This document shows, in pieces, positions 34,397 to 46,392 of a stretch of DNA of 64,000 nucleotides. This DNA is from Polytrichum commune (Eukaryota; Streptophyta; Polytrichopsida; Polytrichales; Polytrichaceae), in the NCBI GenBank assembly GCA_950295325.1, contig OX485804.1:12834001-12898000 (forward strand), given 5' to 3'. The notes under the pieces were generated by a model. The model was given only the letters and a program-made list of their open reading frames with translations, had not been told where the DNA came from and did no database searches. Position numbers and translations under genes: made by a program. Within the stretch, counting starts at the first letter, position 1. Each line of letters opens with the position of its first letter.

Positions 34397-34606
34397 AATA
34401 TTGTATTTAGTGTCACTTATTATCTAAAAATACTCAATGCTATATCTATTTACTGACTATCGCATTTTTTTTGCCAACAAAGGTTGAATTGGTTATTTGG
34501 ACATTATAACCATTAACATCTTTACTTGGTTAAACATCTACATCAATAGTAAAACAATGTAGCATTGTGTAAACTCCAAATAGTAAGCGACACTAAACAC
34601 AATATT
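34397..34606. mobile_element. Short TIR element, 210 bp
   Basis: The ends are AATATTGTATTTAGTGTCAC and, inverted, AATATTGTGTTTAGTGTCGC. ACTA lies on both sides (34393-34396 and 34607-34610), which may be a target duplication. The left terminal sequence recurs at 43404 and 63566 and, inverted, near 49680. Confidence 0.6.
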
Positions 34607-34619
34607 ACTATACAATAAA

Positions 34620-35034
34620 TATTGCAATGAGTGCGTGTGGTACTTAGTCCTGAAACACACACTATTTTGCCAAGTCTCAAAATTAGAGAGGGTTGGAATT
34701 TTTACTGTGTGCTACAAAATTCATGAATACATGCTCATTTACCATACATTTCAGGAAAATCAATGCGTGCTCTAAGGTACTTGTAGAGTGATCAAAAAAT
34801 GAACATGCACACACATGCTTGACAATGAACAATGCCACGATGAATAATGCCAGTACTTTCAGTGAATAGTGTTGCTATGAATAACGATTTTAGTGGATAA
34901 TGCCGAGTTGAACAATGCTTCCTAGGTCTTTTGGTACCGCTAACTTCATAGCGTAAAGAAATTTAGTATCACCTTCACTAATTTCCCACACTCAGTACTA
35001 GCCCTCCCTCACTAATTGGGATAATTAGTGTAGT
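34620..35034. mobile_element. Inverted copy of the 28.85-29.56 kb TIR element
   Basis: The reverse complement matches the outer element at 28853-29564, ending in CACTAATTGGGATAATTAGTG at 35011-35031. It has no CACTA MITE at the corresponding place, so it serves as the empty-site reference. Confidence 0.6.
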
Positions 35035-35429
35035 TGTAAGAATAATAACTTTTGACCCAGAGTCGTACCTACCATGTAGGTTAGGAGGTCGGTATTGAAA
35101 ATAGGTAGGTCGGTAATGAAAACGGGGAGGTCGGTAGCCTCTGGTGGGAGGTCAGTGAAGGTGGAGTCAGAGTACGGGAAGCAATCGAGTTATAAAGACT
35201 TGTGTGTGCTGTCGTGTCCAAATAACTCCAGCTGCGATCGCCATTAGTAGCAAGTGCCATCATTATGAATGACTGCCACACCAATATCTCTCCTGCATCA
35301 AAAGCTTGTGGCGGAAGCAACGCAACATCACCATTCAGGGAACTTCAAATTTATGGGTTTGAACATTAAGCCGGCGGAAAGTGCAATATTATGCAGATGC
35401 TGGCCTTCGGAGTGCGCCGTCATCAAGGT

Positions 35430-36130
35430 CAGCCTGGAGTTTCTGAAGGGCTAACTTACATGTTGCAGATTTATCTGCTGCATTTTTTTTTTAATGATTC
35501 TGGATTCTTGCATTACCTCAATACCCAGTAATTAGGTGAGGTGATCAGATGAGCTATACATTCTGGAGTGCGAGGGGCTTGTGATGAGGTTGGGCATGGA
35601 GAAACGATTGTAGGGTTGTGAATTGGATCAAAAGAAAACCAGAAGAGGTGTGAGGAGGATGTGTGATTGGGATTCGATTCAGAGGCCACTGCAATGGGAT
35701 GATGCAACACGGTTTGGTGCATTCTTTCTGACCTTTCCAAAATATAGAGGTTCTGGATAATTTGGCCTTTTCATACACCCGGAGAGCGGTTTGGGTTTAG
35801 CCTGGATTGTCTGAACGTGTACCTGTTGCAAATTTATCTACTGCATGTCTGCGACATCCTTTGCGTTAGCTCCATATCCATGAGATGAGCTACTGATGGT
35901 GCGATTCTGGAGTGTGAGGGGCTTGTGATGAGGTTGGGCATGTGTGTTGGCATGGAGAAATGATTGTAGGTGTAACTTGGTTTTCAAGAAAACCTCAAGA
36001 GATGTGAGGAGGATATGTGATTGGAATCTGAGAGGCAACTGCAATGGGATGCTGCAAATTGGGTTGGTGCCTTCGTTCTGATCCCTCGAAGTAGACGTTT
36101 TGGCCTTTTCATACAGCCAAAGTGCACCAC
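35430..36130. repeat. Tandem duplication upstream of the phospholipase C gene
   Basis: Two units of roughly 300-370 bp start at about 35430 and 35795. Shared blocks include GAGGGGCTTGTGATGAGGTT, GTGAGGAGGAT.TGTGATTGG, ACTGCAATGGGATG and TTTGGCCTTTTCATACA. It ends about 0.8 kb before the NPC start codon and could include regulatory sequence. Its short frames have no recognised product. Confidence 0.7.
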
Positions 36131-36908
36131 AAGTGACAGTTTCGGGCGGTTCAGGCGTCATAACCACATACATTGTTCCTTCATTGTCACGAGTAAGGTA
36201 CGTACAGTTGCTGCAACCAGGCCAGCTGCCTTTACTTAAGGAGACGTCTTTGTTTCCATGCATAGAAGAGAATAACATCACGTGTTTCGAGCTCATTGTC
36301 TGTTTTTTTGCCGGCACACAATCAGGAGACTTTTTGACTTGCTGTGGAATAAGGACACAGTTTAGCCACATTGCACAGAAAAGGAGGTTCGAATGTGGTT
36401 CGGTGTGTTTAGTGTTCCATTTCATCCGAACCAAAGGACTACGAGTGGAAAATGAACTTCAGCTGTATTTTTATAGTAGTGAGTGGTTATCCGATTTCTG
36501 CAATCTGGCTGGAATGCAACATGGATAGGTTAGCCCTACTTACATTCTTATCGGCGGCGGCAGATTGAAGCCATAGGTTGTCTCTATCTCTCAATAGAAA
36601 ATTTCACAACTTACCCTCAATGCCGAGCTTAGCGGTGAATCGTGATGTGGAAAGTATAGAGAGGAGGGACGTTCAAATTCGTATTTCTATTCCTTGCTGA
36701 AACTCAAGAAAGGAAATAATTGACAATATGTTTCAGCAAAGCAGGCTATTCTGATCATTTTCCAGACTTATGCGTTTTCTTGTTGTGCATTCTCTTCAGA
36801 TAGCGCCATGGTGGAGAAATCATTGTCGTGACAAGATTGTTGGCTGCCCCTGGAGCTCCATTGGACAAGATATCCAAGCTGCACGTTGATTTGAGATTCA
36901 GGCTCACT

Positions 36909-39731
36909 ATGATCACTATGAAGAAATATTCCAGGAGGTGCTCAACGAAGGGCAATGCTGGTCATGTGCTGCCACATGAGCCAGAGAGGAGGATTTTGTA
37001 CAGCTTGCACAGGACTTTTATAAGCTTCTTCTTCTGTTCGGGCTGGTTAATAATCTTCTCGGGTTTGGTGAGCTCGGTGCAGTCTGCGGACCATGGTTTC
37101 ACGAGCCCTATCAAGACAATTGTGGTGTTGGTGATGGAGAATCGGTCGTTTGACCACATGCTTGGGTTCATGAAGAATGACAACCCTGAGATCGATGGCC
37201 TCACGGGTGATGAATCCAACCCCAAGAACTTGACAGACCTAAACTCCAAGCAAGTGTTTGTGAACAAAAATGCCATGTATGTGGCAGCCGGAGATCCAGG
37301 GCACTCATTCCAAGCAATGACAACGCAGATATTTGGATTGAACAACGAAACTTCAACTCCAATCCCCCCTATGAATGGATTTGCATCGCAAGCTGAAAGC
37401 ATGAAACCCGGGTTCTCGGCCACTGTGATGAGCATGTTCAAGCCAGAAGAGGTATCGGTGTACAGATCACTCACACAGGAATTTGCAGTTTTTGATAAGT
37501 GGTTTGCCTCAGTGCCATCTTCCACACAACCGAACAGGCTCTATGTGCACTCTGCAACTTCACATGGCCTCATGAGTAACAACGAGAATACTCTCAGCCA
37601 AGGGTTACCACAGAAGACAATCTTCGAACTGGTCCAGGAGGCAGGTTTGACATTCGGGATCTACTATCAACAGATTCCCGCCACTCTCTTCTTCCGTAAC
37701 CTCCGACAACCCAAATATGCATCAAACTTCATCCCCTACGACCTCCTCTTCAAGTCACATGCCAAACTTGGGAAGCTGCCAAACTACTCTGTGATTGAAC
37801 AACGCTATTTTGATGTTGTGGGCAGCCCTGCAAATGATGACCATCCAGCCCACGATGTGGCAGAGGGCCAACGGTTTGTGAAGGAGATTTATGAGGCTTT
37901 GAGAAGCTCCCCACAGTGGAATCAAACTCTGTTCCTCATCATTTATGATGAGCATGGTGGATTCTTCGACCATGTGCCAACTCCCACTTCAGGTGTGCCT
38001 AACCCTGATGGCTTGAATGGCTCCGCACCGCCTTACACATTCGACTTCACAAGGTTGGGCGTGCGGGTCCCCACCATTGCCATCTCTCCGTGGATCGAAG
38101 CAGGCACTGGTACATTATCTCCTCATCCCCATTTTTCCTTCATGAATGTTAGTAAATTGTTGACTGACTGCACATTTAGAGTTATCCTTCACTTCAACGG
38201 GACTTTTCGTCGGGAGTCGATCTCCTTTGATTTTCCATTGGTTGTTTTGCATACAACATCCGTAATTTCTTTCCATTTATGGTGTACTAGTGTTTGAATT
38301 TGAATGACGAGTAACCTATTTTCGGTTCATTGAGGGCCAAACTCATTTTAGCACCTCTAATGGCATGCCAGAATGAGTGTGGCCCTCAATGAACTGATAT
38401 AGAATGCTTTTCGTTCAAGCTTTCACGTTACTGTACCTTCAAACACGCACCGAAAACTTACTGGAACATGGAAGGTGTTGTGTGCAAAACAATCCGTTAC
38501 TTCTGACCAAATTGACAGTCCTGTTCGACGGTGATGTCTCCAACCTCATGGTCCTCACATTTGAGTCATTCCAAGCTCACTGGACTTCGTCGGTACTAGA
38601 TTCAAGAAGGTAATGTAAAGCAGCATGCTCCTCATGATCGGATACCTCTTTTAGATGAGATTGAATTCAGTGGAGAATATGGAAAGTGGCTTGCTGGCCA
38701 CGTTGTGTATCACAGAGTCATGGGCTACTGAGGCACTTAACACAATGTGGCTATCCTTGCTTACTGTGAATTACTTCCAGTAGGCCTGCGATGTCTCCGC
38801 TGAACTTTCAAGAATCAAAACAGATCTTGTTTCATCTGACCTAATTTACACCCTCCTGGTCTACCGGACACAAACTAACTTATAGAGTGGAATTATCTCA
38901 CACAGTGACTTACGAGTAAATTAACTTATACATGCACGACAGTTTGTTCTTGCCTACATGGTAAATTCATCCCAAATGGATACCTCCAAATTATTTTTGG
39001 GTCTCTTGTGCTAATTCCGGACTCTTTGGATCAGATTAAAATTTTATTTTGTGTGCTATGATGTAGTTGTCAACTGCATTTTCTTACCTTAGGTTGTAAT
39101 CTGATGGCATTTCTTGTTTTGTGATAGCACGTTTGAATTGTTTTTGCATCGAGTATTTAACATCAATCACAACAATTAATAGCATTTGTGATTCATGGCA
39201 GTCGTGCATGGTGCGACGGGACCGACACCAACTTCGCAGTATGAGCATTCATCCATTCCAGCCACAGTCAGCAAGCTGTTCCACCTTACAAAAGCACCCT
39301 TGACATCCAGGGACAAGTGGGCGGGTACTTTTGAAGGCGTTCTGACTCGCACGACCCCTCGCACGGATTGCCCAGGTTTGCAATTCTTCCACTTCGTTTA
39401 ATTTCGAGCCAGTCTGCCTTCCACTTACGATTTAGTGTTTACAAAGTAGGGTTCGGGCCCATCCTTGGTTAATTAATGTATGAAACTGGTTTCTGCAGTG
39501 ATACTGCCAGCTCCACCCACAACGCTCCGTGCCACATCCATAAATCAGTATGCGGCATTGTCTGAATTCCAGGAGGAGATGATCGTGCTTGCATCAACTT
39601 TGAAGGGTGATCATGACATTCCGATGTCACCGTCTCCACAAGTGGTGACTAACACCATGAAAGTCATTGATGGTTACCATTATGTTATGGAAGCGGTGAA
39701 TGCGTACTTTGCAAACATCGGCAGGACCTAA
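36909..39731 (+). CDS. NPC: Non-specific phospholipase C
   Basis: Three coding exons: 36909-38109, 39202-39375 and 39499-39731. Junctions are GT-AG and both introns are phase 1, giving 535 residues, the usual length for plant NPCs. The family (phosphoesterase PF04185) hydrolyses phospholipids such as phosphatidylcholine to diacylglycerol and a phosphorylated head group. A hydrophobic signal or anchor ([19 protein letters not shown]) precedes the domain. Conserved motifs follow in order: [70 protein letters not shown], then, across intron 1, [16 protein letters not shown] and [12 protein letters not shown] 36909 is the first ATG in frame; another at 36918 would give 532 residues. A short upstream reading frame (MVEKSLS) begins near 36809. 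The catalytic parts look intact, so I expect an active enzyme. I cannot assign the NPC subtype. Confidence 0.93.
38325..38394. repeat. Hairpin in NPC intron 1
   Basis: A 23-bp arm at 38325-38347 (GTTCATTGAGGGCCA...) is inverted at 38372-38394 with a single mismatch and a 24-base spacer. It could be a tiny foldback element or a structured intronic RNA. Nothing else identifies it. Confidence 0.85.
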
Positions 39732-40869
39732 CCTTGATGCATATATTAGGCATCACATATATATGTGATATGAGCAAAATCATCATATTTCCAGTGTAGA
39801 ACGTCCACAAAGGTAGTTGTAAGAAATTTCACCATGGTTTTCAGTAAGCACTTGGCAGTTTTGAAGGGGGCATGATTCAACGTAGACTCTCTTTGACAAA
39901 TCGTTGCAGGTTACAGTTCCAAGTAGTCACATGAATGTATATACGTCAATATATTCAAATGCCAAGAGCTCTGCTTAAAAATAATCCCCAATCGATCACT
40001 TTGTCAAACGGACCACTTGCTGCTCTTATTGCTGAGAATTCAGTGTCAATTAACTCTGTTAACATTCCTTTGCTTAAATCAGTTAAGAATAGCCAGATCC
40101 AAATACCACAAACAGCACCACTCAAAGTTTCAGAATTGTTTGGTGAAATTCTGTACTTATGCAAATTTTTGTTTACATCTTCTCTGAACAGATTGCAACC
40201 AGATTGAAGCATTGTACTCTAGATAGAGATGAAGCTGCTCCGACTAAAGATTGACACAGTGCAATGATGCTTTGCTGTGTGAGGATTGAGCAATTTAATC
40301 ACATCATAATGCTAGCTTGATGTTTTGTTGTCCTGAATACAAAAAGCGCATTAGGTATGTAAGATGCCCACATCTTGAATTTTCTTTTGCAAGTGCCTTT
40401 GAATTTTTTATGTGGAAGACATTGGTATTTTCTGACGTGGAAAAATGTTCCAGATTTGATATAACAAAATAGCTCCTTGGATGCCGGACACCCTTGTGCA
40501 CTAGGATACCAAGTCCTGAGAATGAAGTATCAAAGGCAGGAAGTGGCTATTACAGTCAAATTAAGAGCGGTACCACTTGTGTATTTGTGTAATTTGCTTG
40601 TTGAACCATACAAATAAGGATCTGTGAGTTGAAACAAGGGAAGTTAAATTCACTCTCTGTACACAAAGAGCTTAGTTTGCACCTGTTGTACGACACTAAA
40701 GGACCAATGAATTGATCCATACTGTTTGTTCTCATTGCTCTTCACGTATCCCAATTTCTTCAGAACCTCGACATCTACTGTGTAAAATGTCGAGTGAATG
40801 ATGGGCCCTCGGCCATACAATGATAAGAGAAAACTTGACATAGGGAAGAAATGTGATCTACAGCTCCTA

Positions 40870-40975
40870 CAGATAGGTGATTGCTTGAGTCGAACTGTCT
40901 TACAAGGCAGGTTGGAGGCTTACTCTTCACTTACCTGGGTGGGGTTGATCTCATGGATTCCTACGAGGTAAAAAA
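40870..40975 (+). repeat. SINE-like repeat within copy A
   Basis: GATTGCTTGAGTCG resembles a Pol III box A region. AGGCAGGTTGGAGGCTTAC, CACTTACCTGGGTGG and the box-B-like GGGTTGATCTC follow. It matches 46690-46790 and 59945-60030. Confidence 0.5.
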
Positions 40976-41227
40976 TTTCAATTTCAAAAATTTAAAGTGT
41001 GTCAATGTTCGAAATCCACTTACAACAAGTCCTACCAGTATATTTATCATCTCAGCTCCTTCTGATATTTTCGGTCACAAAAAGTTGCTAATCCAAAAAT
41101 CAGTGACCGCAACCAAGGTCGAAAACTACACGTCACGATTTATAACAAGGGTTGTTGTAATAAGAGCAACCACCTTAAAAAATTCTCAGTCATGAAACAT
41201 ATCATAATGTGTCGACCATGCTACAGC

Positions 41228-41533
41228 CTAGCAAATATGCATCCTAAAGGGTTTATCTACATAGAGAACTCCATCACTGCAAATAAGTTGGTACAACTGA
41301 AAGCGTTCATCTCCAAGTTTCATTGTGATTCCACAACCTACAACCTGTTCACCAATACGGAACAATGTCGGCAACGCAACTGAAACCATATTAGAGATAT
41401 TTGCATGACATCCCTTCAACCTAGGACATAAATCCACTAGTAGGATCCACCGAGAAACTGAATTCCCACTCGAAGGAGCTTGTTGCGGATCCAATGGCAT
41501 ACCATCAACATCAAATTTAAGCATCCCATTCAA
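41228..41533 (-). other. Conserved block downstream of ERF-like gene A
   Basis: Directly after the ERF stop, an open frame of about 100 residues runs on the minus strand (GMPLDPQQAPSSGNSVSRW, then MVSVALPTLFRIGEQVVGCG). The counterpart at 47079-47340 keeps much of the sequence (MVSVALPTMFPIGEHVGCG) but has a stop and indels. It may be 3' UTR shared by descent or a former second exon. The family is unknown. Confidence 0.35.
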
Positions 41534-41558
41534 ACATTATAGCTATCAACAAATTTTC

Positions 41559-42392
41559 TCAATTGGCTGGTTGAATGTACAGTTGAGTTGGAGGCACTAG
41601 GTCGCGAGAGCCTTCAAAATTCAGAGTGGTCTGTTTTCCATGATAGATAGCCGCAACATCAAATGCTCGAGCAGCTTCCTCTTGAGTGTCAAAGTTACCG
41701 ATCCACGCCTTCTTTTGTTTACGGAGCCAGATTTCAGCAACCCAAGGATGCTTTCGTTCGGGCCGCCAGCGCACTCCTTTGTAACGTCGGATTGGTCCAC
41801 ATAATTGCTGTTCCAACTCTTGAGCCATCTGACGTGTGATTGTTCTTTGAATGACCCATGGTCTTCGATGATCTTGTGCCACAAATTGTGTTCCGTGAAG
41901 ATCAAACACGTTTGACTGAAGAGCCACATGCACATCCACATTGTTTGCATGTTTCCAAGCAGCAAATGCATTGGTGTAATATGTAGACAACAAACATGCA
42001 TGTCTTTGTACAATCGATGTCTCAAGTGTCGGATTTGTGCTGAAAGGCTTGGGCAAAGGCCTAAAACTACCACAACGATCGTACGTGACCGAGTCGTACA
42101 TAATAGAATGTTGGGGTTTGATGGAGGATAGAACAATTTTATCGCGTAGATTTCCATTGTTTGTCGACGACATGAATACCCTCGAGCCCAACCCAAGGAT
42201 GGTCTTCAGGAGCACACTTATGAAGTGAGTTCCTACATTCTGGGGAATAGAGTTTTGACTGTCCTTTGGAGTTATCAAAACAATATCTTGGAAAACATGA
42301 TACGTATCGTTCAATTGCGCCGTTACTTCGAGTCTATAAGATCCATTTTCTAACGCTGATCCTCTTCCAAATGTCACCTTTTTGTAATCCAT
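41559..42392 (-). CDS. AP2/ERF-domain transcription factor, copy A
   Basis: 277 residues from the first in-frame ATG (42392). The frame is open about ten codons further upstream without an ATG, so an upstream exon is possible. One AP2 domain lies at about 204-261: YKGVRWRPERKHPWVAEI, then KKAWIGNFDTQEEAARAFD and an alanine-rich end to TLNFEG. AP2/ERF proteins are nuclear and bind GCC- or DRE-type sites through the three-strand sheet. Here the usual AEIR is AEIW, which changes a residue on the DNA-facing sheet, so specificity may be altered. Residues 1-200 match no domain I know. The domain sits at the extreme C-terminus. The paralogue is at 47389-48234. Intact frame and splice-free structure suggest a real gene; expression is unknown. 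Confidence 0.8.
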   Translation of the reverse strand: MDYKKVTFGRGSALENGSYRLEVTAQLNDTYHVFQDIVLITPKDSQNSIPQNVGTHFISVLLKTILGLGSRVFMSSTNNGNLRDKIVLSSIKPQHSIMYDSVTYDRCGSFRPLPKPFSTNPTLETSIVQRHACLLSTYYTNAFAAWKHANNVDVHVALQSNVFDLHGTQFVAQDHRRPWVIQRTITRQMAQELEQQLCGPIRRYKGVRWRPERKHPWVAEIWLRKQKKAWIGNFDTQEEAARAFDVAAIYHGKQTTLNFEGSRDLVPPTQLYIQPAN

Positions 42393-42440
42393 GCCTATAA
42401 ACACTAGATTGTTGCACTCCAATGATTGTGACCAGCAGCC

Positions 42441-43403
42441 TTCAATAGCTCAAGGTTTTATGCCGTGCTTATCCAAATCCACTTGCAACTGCACATTGTC
42501 GACCAATCGATCACTTAGTAAACTCGTGCCTTATTCTAGCGAACACATCACTGCTTATTGGTAAATTTGATAGAGAAAAGTTGGATTTGTAAGTTTAAAG
42601 GCAAGTCCAAACCAAGTTTTGAATGATCAAGCTGGTACCCTCCCTCTCTGCACTATACGACTAATGAGAGGAAAGTGGATGATGAGCTGGGATAGCAAAG
42701 TGACATCCACTTATTCAAATCATTTATAAGTCATAATTGGTCTAACCTATGGACAAAATCTGGAGGCTATGGGTGAAACGTTTCAATAAAAATATGGTTT
42801 TTGGTAAAATGCACAAGAAACTGCTCTCCACGTAGATGAGTGACCACTTCTACAGCTCACACACACACACACACTGGTCTCTCCCAAGGATTTGAAACAC
42901 AAAAGCCTAGTTCAAACTTCATGTGCAATTGCAATGCGCAGAGCGAGACAGAAGAACTTCAAGATTACGCCGCGAGATCTAAAGGTGGAGAATGGAGATA
43001 ATCAAGGACTATATATGAGTATGTAGTTGGCAAGGATGGAGCTCCGAGTTCTAAGTGAGAAGATCAACTTGCTCCACCCAATTATATTTTGTTGCAATTC
43101 TTTTCAAATAACTCAAAGAATGTGAAGTTGTCTATCTTTGACTTTGTTGTGCTCTTCGCACTTCTTAGTATCCCAAATTGAATTGTATATATTATCTTTC
43201 AGTATATATATATATATATAGTGACCTCACTTTTAAGTCCTCATCGACAGTCCATCCTATTGTACTAAGCTTCACCTTGTTTAATTTGAAATGTTTCACT
43301 TGCCCAAAGTCAATCATCAACATGCCATGGATCCTTATGTAGACCCTCAACGTATTCATACATCATGGGCCAGCTTGTGGGTTTTGAGAACCTATCTTTT
43401 CCA
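42441..43403. other. Spacer between duplicated segments
   Basis: No gene recognised. Short CA (about 42862-42876) and AT (about 43203-43220) microsatellites are present. Confidence 0.5.
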
Positions 43404-43800
43404 ATATACTGCACTAAATATTGTATTTAGTGTCACCAATTACATTTTGTCTTGCTCAATACTAATTGTAGAACCGCCCGTACAGTGTCACCAACATTAA
43501 ATGCAAACCAAGCATTATTTGTCAATCCTTGTAGGAAAAATGGGACATGAGCATAGATTTACAATGTTGTAATTATTGCCACTCATTAAACGATTTCAAT
43601 TATCCATGACAATATTTAAGATGCTGAATATATCGAATCTTGTTTCAATAATTGACATTTGAATTAACTAAAAGTAAGTTGGGATGACAACACTTGTCAA
43701 GATATACATAAGAAGTGCCATTACAAAAGTTACCACAATGACATAAAATACCATTTGACACTAAATAAATACGATTTTTAGTGTAAGTTTATGTCAAGAG
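43404..43800. repeat. Dispersed TIR-family repeat
   Basis: Begins AATATTGTATTTAGTGTCAC like the element at 34397 and aligns over about 390 bp with 63555-63960 (TAGATTTACAATGTTGTAATT, GTTGGGATGA, CCACAATGA.ATAAAATACCA). Part of it also occurs inverted at about 49640-49690. Confidence 0.65.
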
Positions 43801-43871
43801 TACTGATCAGGTACACACACTTTATGTTTAAGAAACACTTAAGTGCATTATCCATAGATCATTTTTATGCA

Positions 43872-44060
43872 GCATAGTCTGAATTCCAGGAGGAGACGAT
43901 CGTGCTTGTGTCAACTCTGAAGGGCGGCCACAACATTTCAATGTCACCAGCGCACAAGTGGTGACTAACACCATCATGTTCAAAGTCATTTATGGCTAGC
44001 ACTATGTTACGGATGCACTGTGTGTGTACTTTGCAAATGTGCAGGCAGAATTTAAACCTT
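43872..44060 (+). pseudogene. NPC exon 3 pseudogene fragment
   Basis: Aligns with 39550-39731 of the NPC gene: GAATTCCAGGAGGAGA, GATCGTGCTTG, TCAACT.TGAAGGG and CACAAGTGGTGACTAACACC. Frame breaks and an in-frame TAG in the CATTTATGGCTAGCAC segment destroy it, and exons 1 and 2 are absent. It is a by-product of the segmental duplication. Confidence 0.88.
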
Positions 44061-45319
44061 GATGCATATTCTATTTATCATATAAAGTTATAATATGCAC
44101 AAATTAGCTGTGCCTTACGCAGAGTAAAGTACCGGTGAATGACGTCCATGACGGTAAGTGTTTTCATTAAGTGAATGGTAGTTCTGAAGCAGGGGCATGA
44201 TTTGAACTAGACTCTTTTGTAAAGTCTCAAGACTTTGAGAAACTGTTGCAGGTTACAGTCACATGACGATATTCTATACAATATTGGTATGATGTCAAAT
44301 GCCATAAGCTCTGCTTTAAACTGACCTCAATTTGTCAGTTGGCAGACATACCACATCTTGCTCTTACGGCTGATAATTCGGTGTCAATTAACTCCGTTAA
44401 CATTCCACTGTTCAATACAGTCAAGAATTTAGCTACCTCCAAATACCACAACCAACAGTTTCACCCAAAGTTCCAGAATTGTTTCGTGAAAATACCGTAC
44501 TTGGTGCATTTTTTCTGAACTGTGGATTGCAACCAAATTGAAGCTCTATACTTGTAGCTCCAATTAGAGACTGACAGAGTGCAACATTACCTTTCTGTGC
44601 CCTTTAAAGTGAGGATCGAGTGATTAATAAAATCGACGGGCATATCCAGGAAAATTATCTTTTGAGAAGTTTTATGTGGAAGACATTGGTGTTTCACAAC
44701 CTGGCAATTGTTCCAGATTTGATATTACAAACCGCTTCTTAACGATGATGGACACAAGCATACGAGTCCTAGGCAATTGACTTACATCATTGGAAACTTC
44801 TCCTATGTAACTAGAAAATTTGCAAACCTAGCATAGTGGTAGTTTTGCATTGTTCTTTCATGGACATGAGATGATTGCCTAGGACTCATGTGTTAGTAAT
44901 GATTTGTGCATTGGCATATCAACTCCTGAGAATCATGAATCATAGGCAGTTGGTGGCCATGGCACTTAAGTCAATAGTGTTACCACTTGTGTCGAACGTA
45001 GTTTACTTGTTAAATATACAAGTAAAAATTCATGAGTCAAAACAGAGGGAAGTTAAATTCACTTCTTGTATACAAAGAGCGGAGTAATAAAAATGAAATA
45101 GTCATATGTGTTTATTAGCACTAGCGTGAGTGGGGTCCGTTCATAACATTACACTGCATGCTCTCAACAATGTTTTGTGGGGGCCGACAGCAGTGTGACT
45201 ATAATTCTGGATGTTATTGTCAAGAGCAAAAATTAAAGAGTGGGACAACTTGAATTGAGAAAGAATGACTCCGTTGGTTACAAGCTTATGACAGTCACCG
45301 AAGACCAACGATTTAATAA

Positions 45320-46392
45320 CACTACAAGGAAATGTGGTCATGGAACACACTTTGTATTTGACACGGTGGTCATCATAACATGACCCCATTGACAAGTATC
45401 AAGTCCAATCTACAATTGTTATAAATTGCATTCGACTCTTGTCGGTGGGGTCATGTGCTAATGACCGTCCTTGTCAAATGAGATGTGTGTTCTAGGACCA
45501 CATTTCCTAGTAGTGTGGTGACTAGCACAAAGAGTTTATGGTGGCGTTAGGTGTGATGTATTTCCATGTCAAGGGAGGCCACATACGTTTGAAAAGGCCA
45601 GTTTTGAAATGGAGGTTAGTGGGCCAAGGTTAAAAATATAAAATTGAACTTGACATCTACCTGATCTTGAGGAGTTTGGTTTCAAGGTTGGTCCCTCATT
45701 TTTGGTTTAATCCATTTGTTTTCAGCCCCATTTTCAAAGATGGAGGTTTTTAAGCCTCACAAGCTGCCATCTTGGATGGGAGTTGAAAACAAAGGTTTAC
45801 ACGCAATAAAAGAGGGACCAACATGGAATCCAACTTAGCTCCTTAAAGGTTAGGCACATGTAGATTGAACTCGGCATAGATAGATAGATAGATAGAAATT
45901 TCGGCCTTGATTGAGGGCAAGCGTGAATGGCCCCCAAGCTACTTCCACCTTTTGGTGGTGGATTATGTGGAACAAACTAGGTCAAAAGTCACTAGTAATT
46001 TCCCCAATTGGGAATGGGAGGGGCATGGGGGTAGAGTGGGAGGAACACTCCTAGGGGAGGGTGGGAGGCTTGGTTTCAAGTTTGCGATTGTTGAGGTTGA
46101 TGGCAAAGAGGTAGCAAATGGCAGTAGTGAGTAGTTGGGTTCGCAGTTTTGTGGTGTGTCGGGGGGAAGTTTGAAGCGATCGATAAGGGTTTTGAGGGTG
46201 GAGGTGTGAGTTCCTTCTCGTTGATTGACAGCTAGGACAGTTGTTTCTGGAAAACGGTTGTGTACCAATATGTAAATTCCATGTAGTGGAGTTTGATGTT
46301 GATACTCGACACATGTAAATGGGGTCATGTGTTAGTGACCACCCCTGTGTCAAATGGGAACTGTGTTCTAAGACCACGGTCTCCTAGCAGTG
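45320..46392. mobile_element. CACTA-type ends inserted in copy B
   Basis: A left end CACTACAAGGAAATGTGGTC starts at 45320. A matching inverted right end, CACTACTAGGAAATGTGGTC on the minus strand, stops at 45515, giving a 196-bp foldback MITE. A second inverted right end (CACTGCTAGGAGACCGTGGT on the minus strand) stops at 46392, so either two elements are present or a longer element holds a short one. No transposase is recognisable. A GATA microsatellite lies near 45880. Copy A lacks all of this. Confidence 0.65.

Larger units (their letters stand above)
39480..42440. repeat. Segmental duplication, copy A
   Basis: Contains NPC exon 3, its 3' flank and the first ERF-like gene. It aligns in the same order and orientation with 43865-48260. 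Examples are ACCACTTGTGT near 40570 and 44990, GGGAAGTTAAATTCACT near 40640 and 45050, and TTCTCATTGCT near 40730 and 46550. Confidence 0.88.

Noticed and set aside
36809-36832. Regulatory upstream reading frame of NPC
   Set aside because: A seven-codon frame is present, but one short upstream frame is common by chance and the transcript start is unknown. It is mentioned in the gene entry only.
38110-38297. Continuation of NPC exon 1 to a stop at 38297
   Set aside because: The frame runs on into intron 1. A GT donor at 38110 joins in phase to exons 2 and 3, which encode the conserved C-terminal NPC motifs, so the extension is intronic.
41621-42196. 191-residue frame in another phase of ERF copy A
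   Set aside because: It overlaps the AP2-coding frame in a different phase and contains no recognised domain.
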